Positions 54,315 to 62,456 of a stretch of 64,000 nt of DNA are shown piece after piece. The notes beneath the pieces were generated by a model that ran no database searches, was not told where the DNA came from, and saw only the letters and a program-made list of their open reading frames with translations. A program made the position numbers and the translations under genes. Numbering within the stretch: position 1 is the stretch's first letter; each line of letters starts with the position of its first letter. The DNA comes from Mucilaginibacter sp. KACC 22773 (GTDB taxonomy: Bacteria; Bacteroidota; Bacteroidia; Sphingobacteriales; Sphingobacteriaceae), in assembly GCF_028736215.1 (NCBI RefSeq), contig NZ_CP117883.1:2604001-2668000 (forward strand). The letters run 5' to 3'.

Positions 54315-54935
54315 TTAATTACAACGGTTTAAACCATCGGTGCTTGAAGCATCGGCAGGCTTAATAACCAGCGCGCGTTCAAAAAATGGCTTAGCCTCGG
54401 TTTTTTTTCCGGCCATCAACGTGCTCCAGCCCAGCATGTGGTTGCCATCATAGTCAAAAGGGTAAAGGGTTACAACTACCCGAAAACACCTTACAGCGGA
54501 ATCATATTGTTTACGGTTATAATAAATTACCCCTGCCCAATAGTTAGCTTGCGTGTTTTGCGGGTCTATTTTTAAAATAGCCAGGTATTGTTCAAGTACC
54601 TTATCCCAGCTTTGTAAAAACGACAGGGGTTTTACAAAGCCAAACTTAGGTTCAATAGCAACAGGTTTTATGCTGATGGCTTTTTGATAGTAAGCTTGCG
54701 AAGCTGTATAGTTTTTGTTTAGATAATGCAGCCAGCCTAAGCGGATATTTACCTCGTAACTATTGTCGCTCAGATAAGGGTAAATATCGTTTATAGCAGC
54801 CGTATAATTCTTATTCTGTTCATCTACATAGCTATTACGAAATGCTTTTTGCAGCACGGCGTTGGTTTGGGCCTGTAGCTGTACTGCAAATAATATTAAA
54901 AATACTGCTATAAACGTTTTTTTTAAAATTTCCAT
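54315..54935 (-). CDS. Periplasmic TPR protein, last gene of the coupled operon
   Basis: A 206-residue exported protein (signal MEILKKTFIAVFLILFAVQLQAQ) made of about four tetratricopeptide repeats: NYTAAINDIYPYL, NYTASQAYYQKAISIKP, ANYWAGVIYYNRKQYDSAV, and TEAKPFFERALVIKP. It would act as a protein-protein scaffold in the periplasm. Its ATG overlaps the beta-barrel gene by 13 bases, so it is co-translated with it. Both encode TPRs next to a membrane protease, which points to a common envelope complex. Confidence 0.8.
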   Translation of the reverse strand: MEILKKTFIAVFLILFAVQLQAQTNAVLQKAFRNSYVDEQNKNYTAAINDIYPYLSDNSYEVNIRLGWLHYLNKNYTASQAYYQKAISIKPVAIEPKFGFVKPLSFLQSWDKVLEQYLAILKIDPQNTQANYWAGVIYYNRKQYDSAVRCFRVVVTLYPFDYDGNHMLGWSTLMAGKKTEAKPFFERALVIKPADASSTDGLNRCN

Positions 54936-56107
54936 ATTATACCTAACGTAACAGAATTCTGGTTATAGTTTACAGAGCGGTAAATATCCGTCTTCTTTTC
55001 ATAAATATAGTTTAAATTCAACAGGGCGTGGGTGTTTAACTGGTAAAAAACGGTTTCCCCACATTTAAATTTTGTTGGGTCGATAGAATTATATACGTAA
55101 AGGCCATCAGCATCCAAATAATCGTCCTGGTTGCCAAAAGTTACCGATGTTTCAAGCCAGGTTTTGTTAAATGCTTTAAAGCCCAATGCCTGGTTGTATA
55201 TAAAACTGTTGGTTCCGCTTAAGTTTAATACCGATGCCCTACTTGTTGTATATAAATTAAGATTGCCCAACGGATAAAAATTTAGCCTGGTATTATATTG
55301 TTTTAATGTTTTGTTTATCAATCGGCCAAAATTAACATCTGCCTGTAAGTCAACAAAACGGCCGTTGTATTTTATTCCCAATAAACCTAAATTACTATTG
55401 TTTATGCTGCCCCGGTAAGTAGTGTAAATGTAATGATACGATCCAATAACCTTTACGTGCGGGCTAATACCAAATTGTGCCCTAACAAAATATTCTGTTT
55501 GCCTGTCTGTTTTGCCCGATAGATATTTGTCGGCATCCTTGTCGTCAAATAATGATCTGAATATGTTTTGACTGAAAAACATGAACGACTGGTCTAACTG
55601 CAAACGCCACGACAGGCGGTTACTTAACCCAACACGTTCAAAAAAGCCATTATCGCGCTGGCTATTGTTGGGCAGTTTTATGCCGCTTTCCAGTTCTGAA
55701 TCTATCAATCCAAATGGAGAAAGTTTGAGCGCGCGCCTGGTTGCCGTATCCAGTTTACCGGCGTTATACGATGCCCCAAGGTCGTTGTTTAAATAAGTAT
55801 TGCAGTAATAAGCATACAGGCGCGCGGTAAAAATGGCCGAATCATTACTTAATACCTGGTCAAAGTGTTCGATAGCTGCCTTATAGTTTCCGGTTATCAT
55901 GTAAGCATATCCAAGTTTAAAACGCAGGCCTGGGAAATCAACGCTATCCGCAATAGTTTTGTTGCCAAATACGATCATTTGTTTCCAATCGCCGGCATTG
56001 TACAGTTGTTCAGCAGTACTATCTGCCACGGCAAATCTATTATCCTGCGCTTTAGCGGCCAACGCAACAAATAAAGTAAAAATCAGTATTAGTTTTTTGT
56101 ACCCCAT
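54923..56107 (-). CDS. TPR plus outer-membrane beta-barrel protein
   Basis: A 394-residue exported protein (signal MGYKKLILIFTLFVALAAKAQ). Residues 30-115 form two or three TPR units (FKLGYAYMITGNYKAAIEHFDQVL). From about 145 the chain alternates strands with aromatic girdle residues and polar turns (LSWRLQLDQSFMFFSQNIF; HVKVIGSYHYIY; GNLNLYTTSRASVLNLSG) and ends SVTLGIIWKF, with a terminal Phe as in outer-membrane proteins. A TPR-barrel fusion of this kind is unnamed to me. It overlaps the urea-transporter/M23 gene by 19 bases. Confidence 0.7.
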   Translation of the reverse strand: MGYKKLILIFTLFVALAAKAQDNRFAVADSTAEQLYNAGDWKQMIVFGNKTIADSVDFPGLRFKLGYAYMITGNYKAAIEHFDQVLSNDSAIFTARLYAYYCNTYLNNDLGASYNAGKLDTATRRALKLSPFGLIDSELESGIKLPNNSQRDNGFFERVGLSNRLSWRLQLDQSFMFFSQNIFRSLFDDKDADKYLSGKTDRQTEYFVRAQFGISPHVKVIGSYHYIYTTYRGSINNSNLGLLGIKYNGRFVDLQADVNFGRLINKTLKQYNTRLNFYPLGNLNLYTTSRASVLNLSGTNSFIYNQALGFKAFNKTWLETSVTFGNQDDYLDADGLYVYNSIDPTKFKCGETVFYQLNTHALLNLNYIYEKKTDIYRSVNYNQNSVTLGIIWKF

Positions 56108-58248
56108 TTTGCTGTAATGTTTTTACCATTTGAATTGATGCTGAAAGAAATCAGATTGCCATGATCTACATAAACGCTTAACTCAGCTTCCTCGTTTTTT
56201 TTACCTGCTATTTCAGTATGAATTTTAGACGTGATGCTTACTCCATTTTTATTAACCAGATTGTAGTTATTGTAATTAATATTAATAAACCTGTAAAATG
56301 GTGCAATAACGTCTTGCAGCCGAAGTAAAAACTTATTGACTGTTTCGTTAAGCGGTAATTTGTCGGTTATTGGCATCCCTTCGTTATTGCTAAAAACAAC
56401 TTTGTATGCCGCCAGGTAAAAGTTATAAAGCAGCGATTTCTTACTACCGTAAAAACTGGTAAAATAAAACATAACGCCGTTGTTAATAAAATAAGCAACG
56501 GCACCTGTTGTTTTGCTATAAATGTATGATTGGCCCAACGCATCCTTAAAAACCTCCCAATCTTCGGCAATACCATTTTCCGATACAAGGCTTGCAATAT
56601 ATCCTGGTTGAAAATCAAATGCCTTTTTAATTTGGGTGTCAATTTCAGGATTGCCAACAAGCTCGCCTTCTGCAGGTATCGTATGGCTTATTAATCTGTT
56701 TTTATTTTCAGCCCGACTAATATAGTGGGATATGGGATAACTCAACGTCCTTGACCCGATATATGGCGTAGCTTGCACTTGAAAGTGCAGATGTGGTTCG
56801 GGGGACCGCCCCGAATTGCCGCACAAACCAAGTAAATCGCCGGTTTTTACAACATCACCGGGCTTAACTTTTACTGAATTTTTTTTGAGGTGGGATACTT
56901 TGGAATAGAAGTCTGCTGCATGACGGATCACCACGGTGTTTCCCCAGTTTTCTTTAAGGTTTTCTTTGCCTATGGCGTTATCTTCTATATTGTTTACAAC
57001 CTGTTCAACAACGCCGGGGCCGCAAGCCAAAACAGGTTTGTTAAAGCAATAAAAATGTTCGGGCAAGGTACCCGGATACTGAAATGTGTTATGCTCATCA
57101 TCGCTGATCACAAAATCCAGCGCCTGGCCCCAGTCTCCTTTGTGTGTTATGTTGCCATTGTATCCCTGTGACACCGTCCAATACCCCATAAACGGCAGGT
57201 TCAGCTTGTAATATTTAAGATCGTTTAGCCGCTCCTCCTGGTTTAAAAACTGGTAAAGGTTCCTTTCCGGCGAATAGTGCTGGAAAACAACCAATTGTAA
57301 TTTGCCGCTGGTATGTCGCAGCTTTAAAAAATATAAGAGGCTGATATTGACGATGCAAAATGGAAGCGAAAATACCGGCAAGGCGTGTACCGACATAAAA
57401 CCTGTTAAGCCATTAATGATAAGAAAACCCATTGGAATACTCAAAATTGCCAGCAAATAGGAGCGGAGGGAGGGGATTGTAAAAAAACTTCCAGTGGCTA
57501 CTGCCGCCATCATGAAATTGGCTCCTAAATGATAATAGCTAATTCCCTCGGGGTAAGTATGCGTGAGCCCGTTGATGCCAATTGCGCATACAAAGCTGAT
57601 GATGAGTAAGCTAAAAGCAATACGCGAATGAACAAGCATCCCTACACTGATAAGCATCCCCGCGATGATATTATGCTGAAATAGCACGGCACTTAATGAG
57701 CGGAAGAAAAGACTTACAAATTGCGGCAATTCCGTAGCCAGGTAACCCTCGATGCCTGCCATATGGTTGCCCGGGCCGGCATAAATCTCCTCTAACAGGT
57801 AGCTGTCTTTTTGTTGCAGGCCCATAGCGAAAATACTATTAGACGCCAGCAGCACCAGCCAAAACACAAGCACAAATGGCAGCGATAACATGGGCAACCC
57901 CTGCGTACCTAACCGCGTGGAGATAATGATTGTGGCCACGATTACAGCACAGCACGCAACAAAAAGCCACAGCAAAAACATAACATTTACATTGTAAAAT
58001 GCGCCGAAGGCAATGCCTAACAAAAGGCAATTAAAACTATAAATACCCAGTTGCAGGTTGTCTCCATCAAACTTTAGCAACCTGCATACTATTAACGAAA
58101 AAACAACACAGCCCAACCCCGCAAAGCCGGATACAGGATTGAAAAAAGAAACAAACAGCAAGATGATCCCTAATATCTGGTTCTGCGAAAAAAACAGTAC
58201 CGAATAGGAACTAACTACCGATTTTATAAATGCTGTAATTTGCTTCAC
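56089..58248 (-). CDS. Urea-transporter-like membrane domain fused to M23 metallopeptidase
   Basis: A 719-residue fusion. Residues 1-310 contain about ten hydrophobic segments with the urea-transporter motifs FFNPVSGFAGLG (36-46 region) and SYYHLGANFMMAAVATG. Residues 355-500 are an M23 (LytM/lysostaphin) peptidase: zinc ligands His369 and Asp378 in THKGDWGQALDF, and HLHF with His486/His488, plus LGLCGNSG. The rest (500-719) is beta-rich and unassigned. Such peptidases cut peptide cross-links in peptidoglycan. The start codon is GTG at 58248, overlapping the decarboxylase stop by four bases (GTGA). The combined role, perhaps permeation of a small cell-wall-derived compound, is unknown. Confidence 0.8.
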   Translation of the reverse strand: MKQITAFIKSVVSSYSVLFFSQNQILGIILLFVSFFNPVSGFAGLGCVVFSLIVCRLLKFDGDNLQLGIYSFNCLLLGIAFGAFYNVNVMFLLWLFVACCAVIVATIIISTRLGTQGLPMLSLPFVLVFWLVLLASNSIFAMGLQQKDSYLLEEIYAGPGNHMAGIEGYLATELPQFVSLFFRSLSAVLFQHNIIAGMLISVGMLVHSRIAFSLLIISFVCAIGINGLTHTYPEGISYYHLGANFMMAAVATGSFFTIPSLRSYLLAILSIPMGFLIINGLTGFMSVHALPVFSLPFCIVNISLLYFLKLRHTSGKLQLVVFQHYSPERNLYQFLNQEERLNDLKYYKLNLPFMGYWTVSQGYNGNITHKGDWGQALDFVISDDEHNTFQYPGTLPEHFYCFNKPVLACGPGVVEQVVNNIEDNAIGKENLKENWGNTVVIRHAADFYSKVSHLKKNSVKVKPGDVVKTGDLLGLCGNSGRSPEPHLHFQVQATPYIGSRTLSYPISHYISRAENKNRLISHTIPAEGELVGNPEIDTQIKKAFDFQPGYIASLVSENGIAEDWEVFKDALGQSYIYSKTTGAVAYFINNGVMFYFTSFYGSKKSLLYNFYLAAYKVVFSNNEGMPITDKLPLNETVNKFLLRLQDVIAPFYRFININYNNYNLVNKNGVSITSKIHTEIAGKKNEEAELSVYVDHGNLISFSINSNGKNITAKWGTKN

Positions 58249-59600
58249 TTGCTGGCTTTTAAATGTTCGGGCATAAGCTCGGGCCCTTCTGTATATCCAA
58301 GTGTTTCGTTGCTGCGGATAAGGTGGGTACGCTGTTGTTCATCTATTAAAACCACAGCAGGCCTAAGCGTAATAAACTGCATCCACTGCGTCATGTTGTA
58401 GGCGCCAACCTTGTGTACTACCACGTTATCTCCCGGGTTAAGCAAGGGCAGGTTAATGCTTTCCCTTATTACATCAATATTCATGCACAGCGGCCCGTAA
58501 ACCACCATATTTTCTGTATGCGGCGCAAAGTCCTGGGCCGGGCTTATCTGGTGTTCATACCAAAACGAGGTGAATAAAATATTTACGCCAAAATTCATAA
58601 TGGCAGCCCTTTTACCATTACTTAAGCGTTTATTGGCTATTACCGTGCCCAGCAGGTAACCGGCGTCGTCTATCAATAACCTGCCGCTTTCCAGTATAAG
58701 TAAAGGTAAATCGTCATTTGCAAAGCCAAAATTGAGCATTATCGATGTAATAGCCTCGGCAAAATCGTCAACGGAAGGCACCGTATCATTTCCGGGTAAA
58801 TAGGCGCCTTTTAAAGTATTGGTTGATGGGAAACCACCACCCATATCAATATATTCTATTTTATGACCCAGTTGCGTTTGGCAGCGCATAGCCAAATCAC
58901 ATAATTTAGTTGCCGCAATGCCGTAGGCTGCTGTTGTAAGCATATAGGTGCCTATGTGGCAATGTAACCCGGCCAGCTGTAGCTTGCCCGAATCAATTAC
59001 CTTTGATAAGGCTGTCCACGCTTCGCCGTTTTCATAATTAAAACCAAAACGGTCCCAAAGCGGGTATACGCCGGTATCCATATTTACGCGGATGGCAACG
59101 CGTGGCTTGTTGGCCAGGTTGTTGCTTAATGCGAGTAACTGGTTAAGCTCTTCAAAATGATCTATATGGATAAGCGAGTCGTTTTCAATAGCCAGTTGTA
59201 ATTCGTCATTTGATTTGCCAGGCCCGTTAAAAATAATCTTGCTGCCCGGCACGCCGTTACCTAATGCTTTTTGATATTCAAAACCGGATACAACTTCGGC
59301 CCAGCTGCCTTCCTGGTGAAATACCTGGCAAACGGCATTCAGGTAATTGGTTTTATAACTCCATGCAAATTGCACCTTGGGGTAACGGGTACTAAAAGCG
59401 CGATAGGCCGAACGATAATTTTTACGGATCTGTTTTTCTGATAATACAAAAACCGGCGAACCGTATTGCTCAACCAAACTTTTAACAGGAACACCCTCGA
59501 TGCTTTTAACAGGCTGTATGCCGGTGCGCGTGCCAAATTTGTTCATCACGCCGGCGTGCAGTTTTTTAATATATGGCTTTTCGTATTTCAGCTTTTCCAT
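58245..59600 (-). CDS. Fold-III PLP-dependent decarboxylase (diaminopimelate/arginine decarboxylase-like)
   Basis: A 451-residue member of the alanine-racemase-fold decarboxylases (ornithine/diaminopimelate/arginine type). The PLP lysine is Lys83 in WSYKTNYL; GLHCHIGTYM, YIDMGGGFPST and LLILESGRLLIDDAGYL match the barrel motifs, and VYGPLCMNIDVI holds the Cys-Asp pair that marks the substrate and PLP-binding C-terminal domain. Expected reaction: removal of CO2 from an amino acid such as meso-diaminopimelate, lysine or arginine. ATG 59600 is chosen because MEKLKYEKPYIKKLHAGVMN begins there; in-frame codons extend to 59726 but overlap the ligase gene by 116 bases. It overlaps the fusion protein gene by four bases. 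Confidence 0.85.
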   Translation of the reverse strand: MEKLKYEKPYIKKLHAGVMNKFGTRTGIQPVKSIEGVPVKSLVEQYGSPVFVLSEKQIRKNYRSAYRAFSTRYPKVQFAWSYKTNYLNAVCQVFHQEGSWAEVVSGFEYQKALGNGVPGSKIIFNGPGKSNDELQLAIENDSLIHIDHFEELNQLLALSNNLANKPRVAIRVNMDTGVYPLWDRFGFNYENGEAWTALSKVIDSGKLQLAGLHCHIGTYMLTTAAYGIAATKLCDLAMRCQTQLGHKIEYIDMGGGFPSTNTLKGAYLPGNDTVPSVDDFAEAITSIMLNFGFANDDLPLLILESGRLLIDDAGYLLGTVIANKRLSNGKRAAIMNFGVNILFTSFWYEHQISPAQDFAPHTENMVVYGPLCMNIDVIRESINLPLLNPGDNVVVHKVGAYNMTQWMQFITLRPAVVLIDEQQRTHLIRSNETLGYTEGPELMPEHLKASK

Positions 59601-59610
59601 TGTAATCAAA

Positions 59611-60663
59611 TTATAATTCGCCAAATACCGAGATGTGCTGAAAATCGCTGATATCGGCAATATGGTCCCATGAATACCGCACAAACAACTTACCAGCCTG
59701 GTAATCGGTGTATGGTAAAACATCATCGCCCAAAGCCATTTTTACCATAGCTTCGGGCTGGTTTTGGCCGGCAGCGGCTGTTAAATAAATCCATGCCGGA
59801 AACCGCGGGTTAATTTCTAATATATATAAATGCCCCTCGGCATTGCTCATGATCTCCATTTCGTAACCACCTTTCCAGTTGGTTGCTTTAGCAAAATTGC
59901 CGGCCAGTTCAATCAGCTTATCTTCCTTGATGGTAACTCCGGCCCATGCTTTACCTTTATCGGTAATATATAGTTTCCGCATGGCCACTACGCTGGTATT
60001 GTTGCCTTTACCATCGCCCAGCGCAGCTATATTTATTTCGGTGCCGGTTATGTATTGCTGTGCTATTACCGGTACTCCCCACGTGGCATTAAGCTGATGA
60101 AAGGCTTTAAGGGCCTGGTCCATAGTATATACCACATAGGCATCATAAAATTTACCTTTTATTACCATCGGGAAGTTAAACTCATCAGCTGTTTTTTTCA
60201 GGTCGTCGGCATGATATATTTTATGATCGGCAGGAACGTAAAAACCGTTTTTTGTTCCAAAATCCTTTAAGTTCACCTTATCGCGCAGGGCCAGTTGTTG
60301 TTGCGATGGCAGTAAAGTAGCAATGCTCATTTGCTGTAACTGCGGCGCTACCTTTATAAAATTAAACAGCTCCGAATCAAAATTAGGAATAATCACATCC
60401 AGGTTTTCCTGCTGATGGATATACCCCAATCTTTCTAATAACGCACTGGTACCTTCTGTTGGGTAAGGTATTTGATAGGTTTTATTTACATGTTCCCGCA
60501 AATAAATCCCAGGCTCCAATGACTCATAGGATAGGCCGATAACTCTTAATCCTGCCCCAAAAGCTTCCCTTAATGAACGGATAACAGCCATCCCTGGCCC
60601 CGGGTTGTCATTAGCGTTAAGGCCGGTAACTGCAATGCATAAGTTACTGTACTTGTTTGGCAT
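59611..60663 (-). CDS. ATP-grasp carboxylate-amine ligase
   Basis: A 350-residue ATP-grasp enzyme. The N-terminal pre-ATP domain (LCIAVTGLNANDNPGPG) is followed by the central fold: PMVIKGKFYDAYVVYT (165-180), a nucleotide-binding stretch with Lys169, TGTEINIAALG, and the metal-binding LEINPRFPAW (282-291) with Glu283 and Asn285. Enzymes of this kind join a carboxylate to an amine or thiol through an acyl phosphate. The ATG overlaps the PqqD-like stop by one base and the decarboxylase starts 10 bases after its stop. The decarboxylase could provide the amine; this is inferred. Confidence 0.85.
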   Translation of the reverse strand: MPNKYSNLCIAVTGLNANDNPGPGMAVIRSLREAFGAGLRVIGLSYESLEPGIYLREHVNKTYQIPYPTEGTSALLERLGYIHQQENLDVIIPNFDSELFNFIKVAPQLQQMSIATLLPSQQQLALRDKVNLKDFGTKNGFYVPADHKIYHADDLKKTADEFNFPMVIKGKFYDAYVVYTMDQALKAFHQLNATWGVPVIAQQYITGTEINIAALGDGKGNNTSVVAMRKLYITDKGKAWAGVTIKEDKLIELAGNFAKATNWKGGYEMEIMSNAEGHLYILEINPRFPAWIYLTAAAGQNQPEAMVKMALGDDVLPYTDYQAGKLFVRYSWDHIADISDFQHISVFGEL

Positions 60664-60911
60664 TATCGTTCAGTTTCAAGCAGGTTTGCTTCCTTTAGCT
60701 GTACCATCCAGTCTTCCCAGTCCAGATCCAGCTGGCGCTCACTTACGTTATACCTGTCCAGGATATCTTGCTTTATCTCACTTTCTGTTTTGCCACTTTT
60801 CATAGCCAATAACAGCAGTGCAGCGATGGTATTTCCCGAAAAAGAATCGCCGGTTGCAGGGTTAAAAATAAACCCGTTTTCGCTGGTAGCTATGTTACTT
60901 TTAATTTTCAT
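60663..60911 (-). CDS. PqqD-family protein (RRE-type peptide recognition domain)
   Basis: An 82-residue PqqD-like protein. Characteristic are the strand GFIFNPATGDSFSGN (13-27, with the hallmark of a residue set before SGNTIAALLLLA), then an acidic helix IKQDILDRYNVSERQLDLDWEDWMVQLKEANLL. PqqD-fold domains bind leader peptides of ribosomally made natural products and present them to modifying enzymes, or bind other carriers. It is the first gene of a tightly packed operon with an ATP-grasp ligase. No obvious precursor peptide is encoded beside it. Confidence 0.8.
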   Translation of the reverse strand: MKIKSNIATSENGFIFNPATGDSFSGNTIAALLLLAMKSGKTESEIKQDILDRYNVSERQLDLDWEDWMVQLKEANLLETER

Positions 60912-60943
60912 TTATAATTGCAGGTACGGTAAATAATAAAGGC

Positions 60944-60974
60944 TAAACTTAACAGGTTTAAGTGGGTTTTACAA
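60944..60974 (-). promoter_or_regulatory. Promoter-like site for the PqqD operon
   Basis: On the minus strand, TTG (60974-60972), a 20-base spacer and TAAGTTTA (60951-60944) match the Bacteroidota -33/-7 pattern with one mismatch in the last base. Transcription would begin near 60937, 25 bases before the PqqD ATG. It lies just inside the repeat block, which may also influence expression. Confidence 0.4.
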
Positions 60975-60980
60975 TATGTG

Positions 60981-61113
60981 GTTTAGTTGATTAGGTTGAT
61001 TTAGTTGATTAGGTTGGATTGATCCAACATAATCAACTTGCTCCAATTCAGTTAACTCAATCCAACTCAGTTAACTCAATCCAACTCAATCAACTCAATC
61101 AACTCAATCAACC
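60981..61113. repeat. Inverted block of GTTGATT / CAACTCAATC word repeats
   Basis: The left part (60981-61018) consists of GTTGATTAG-like words on the plus strand; after GGATTGATCCAAC the right part consists of 7-10-base CAACTCAAT and TCAATCAAC words (61022-61113). The two halves are roughly complementary, so the block may form a long imperfect hairpin of over 40 bases per arm. An open frame across it is only a product of the repeat. It separates the PqqD operon from the upstream response-regulator gene. Confidence 0.7.
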
Positions 61114-61116
61114 AAA

Positions 61117-61494
61117 CTACGACGCCATTAAATACTCCATTCTCGATGCCAGTAATTCCATATCCAATGGTTTTACAAATAAAGCATCGCATTTGTATGA
61201 TTCCAGCTCGGCCTTTTTGCTTTTGAAAGCTGTAACCACAATTATGGGCACCTGCCTCAATTGCTCATCGTCCTTAAAATCCTGGCAAACTAACGCGCAA
61301 TCCATATCCAGCAATAGATAATCTAAAATGATCAGATCTGGATGTATCACCTTCGCTTTATCATAAATGGCATTAGGATCATAAGTAAGGTGTACATCAA
61401 AATCGCCATAATACATAATATCATCAATTACAGATAACATTCTGCTGTTTTTATCTAAAATCAGGATCTTCTTTTTGCTGCCTGTAGTTTTCAT
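61117..61494 (-). CDS. Single-domain response regulator
   Basis: A 125-residue receiver domain. The phosphoacceptor is Asp58 in LIILDYLLLDMD; the metal-binding acidic site includes Asp14, although only one acidic residue is at the usual double position (ILDKNSR); Thr88 in VVTAFKSKK and Lys105 in FVKPLD complete the set. No output domain is present, so it would act through protein-protein contact. It is upstream of the PqqD operon on the same strand but with the repeat block between. Which kinase phosphorylates it is not known. Confidence 0.88.
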   Translation of the reverse strand: MKTTGSKKKILILDKNSRMLSVIDDIMYYGDFDVHLTYDPNAIYDKAKVIHPDLIILDYLLLDMDCALVCQDFKDDEQLRQVPIIVVTAFKSKKAELESYKCDALFVKPLDMELLASRMEYLMAS

Positions 61495-61605
61495 CTGTTA
61501 GGGGATTAAATAAGTTTATAGTATAAAAATCGCCTTAATGCCGCTGTTTAAAAACAATGTGTCGGTTAATACCCCCAATGTGCCGATGAACCGGTTAAAA
61601 GGCAA

Positions 61606-62301
61606 TCATTTAGACCAGTCTTTGATGAAATCGGCGTAATTGGTGCCTACCGGAAGTTCGATATTGCGCAATTTTACCTTGCGGTTGTATATCGACCTGA
61701 TTTGAGCCTTTGCCACCACAAAACTTCGGTGGATGCGGATGAACTGGGTAGCCGGTATTTTTTCGATCATGCTTTTTAACGACATCAAGGTGAGTATAGG
61801 CTTTTCGGCACTGAGCAGGTGGATTTTAATATAATCCTGCATACTCTCTATGTATTCAATATCCCTTATGCCGATTTTTATCACCCGGTATTCCGAATGT
61901 ACATAAATGTGTTCATCCTCGGCGGTATGGTCGGTATGCTTAAATTGGTAATAATCAATGGCTTTATGCACGGCTGCGCCAAAGCGGTTGCTGTTGATGG
62001 GTTTCAGCAGGTAATCCAACGCCTCCAATTCAAAACCTTCAAACGCAAATTTTTTATAGGCGGTGGTAAATATAATCATCGGCTTCTCGTCCAGTGAACG
62101 TACCAGGTCAACCCCGGTAATATCGGGCATATTAATATCCACAAACAGCACATCTACCGGGTTCCTTTTTAGGTACTCGGCACCCGAAATGGCGTCTTCA
62201 AAAGTATTTACCATCTTCAGGGATGGATAATTTGATACATATTTTTTGATGATCTCCAGCGCCAGCGGCTCATCATCAATGGCTACACATTTTAACTGCA
62301 T
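61606..62301 (-). CDS. LytTR-family response regulator
   Basis: A 231-residue AgrA/LytR-type regulator. The receiver has Asp9, Asp10 and phosphoacceptor Asp55 in FVDINMPD, with Thr in FTTAYKK (75-81) and Lys in LLKPIN. Residues 130-231 form the LytTR DNA-binding domain (IYVHSEYRVIKI, DIEYIESMQDYIKIH, FIRIHRSFVV, ELPVGTNY). Partner of the LytS-like kinase gene 152 bases upstream. Targets are unknown. Confidence 0.93.
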   Translation of the reverse strand: MQLKCVAIDDEPLALEIIKKYVSNYPSLKMVNTFEDAISGAEYLKRNPVDVLFVDINMPDITGVDLVRSLDEKPMIIFTTAYKKFAFEGFELEALDYLLKPINSNRFGAAVHKAIDYYQFKHTDHTAEDEHIYVHSEYRVIKIGIRDIEYIESMQDYIKIHLLSAEKPILTLMSLKSMIEKIPATQFIRIHRSFVVAKAQIRSIYNRKVKLRNIELPVGTNYADFIKDWSK

Positions 62302-62319
62302 AATGATATTTATTTAAAG

Positions 62320-62456
62320 CTAAAAGCTAAAAGCTGAATGCGCAAAGCAGAAAGCTTTTAGTGTCTTGTCAATGTAAAATGAGTGTTAGTCTTAAGCTCT
62401 AAGTTCTGAAAAGACAGATTTCGACTTGTGACTTCCGACTATGTACTTATGACTTA
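62320..62456 (-). repeat. Short AAAGCT and GACTT word repeats between kinase and regulator genes
   Basis: The 152-base gap contains AAGCTAAAAGCTAAAAGCT followed by a TAAAAGCT/AGCTTTTA inverted pair, and a second run of degenerate ACTT-GTGACTT-CCGACT words that ends inside the kinase stop codon. The word composition is different from, but in style like, the repeats at 7303, 23395 and 60981. Confidence 0.5.

Noticed and set aside
59601..59726. N-terminal extension of the decarboxylase
   Set aside because: It would overlap the ATP-grasp gene by 116 bases and has no similarity to the family; ATG 59600 gives a 10-base spacing.
60981..61113. CRISPR array
   Set aside because: The repeated words are only 7-10 bases, degenerate and without spacers of constant size; no cas gene is present.
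61019..61321. Plus-strand open frame of 100 residues rich in Gln, Asn and Leu
   Set aside because: It is the translation of the word-repeat block continued antisense to the response regulator gene; no start signal and no coding composition.
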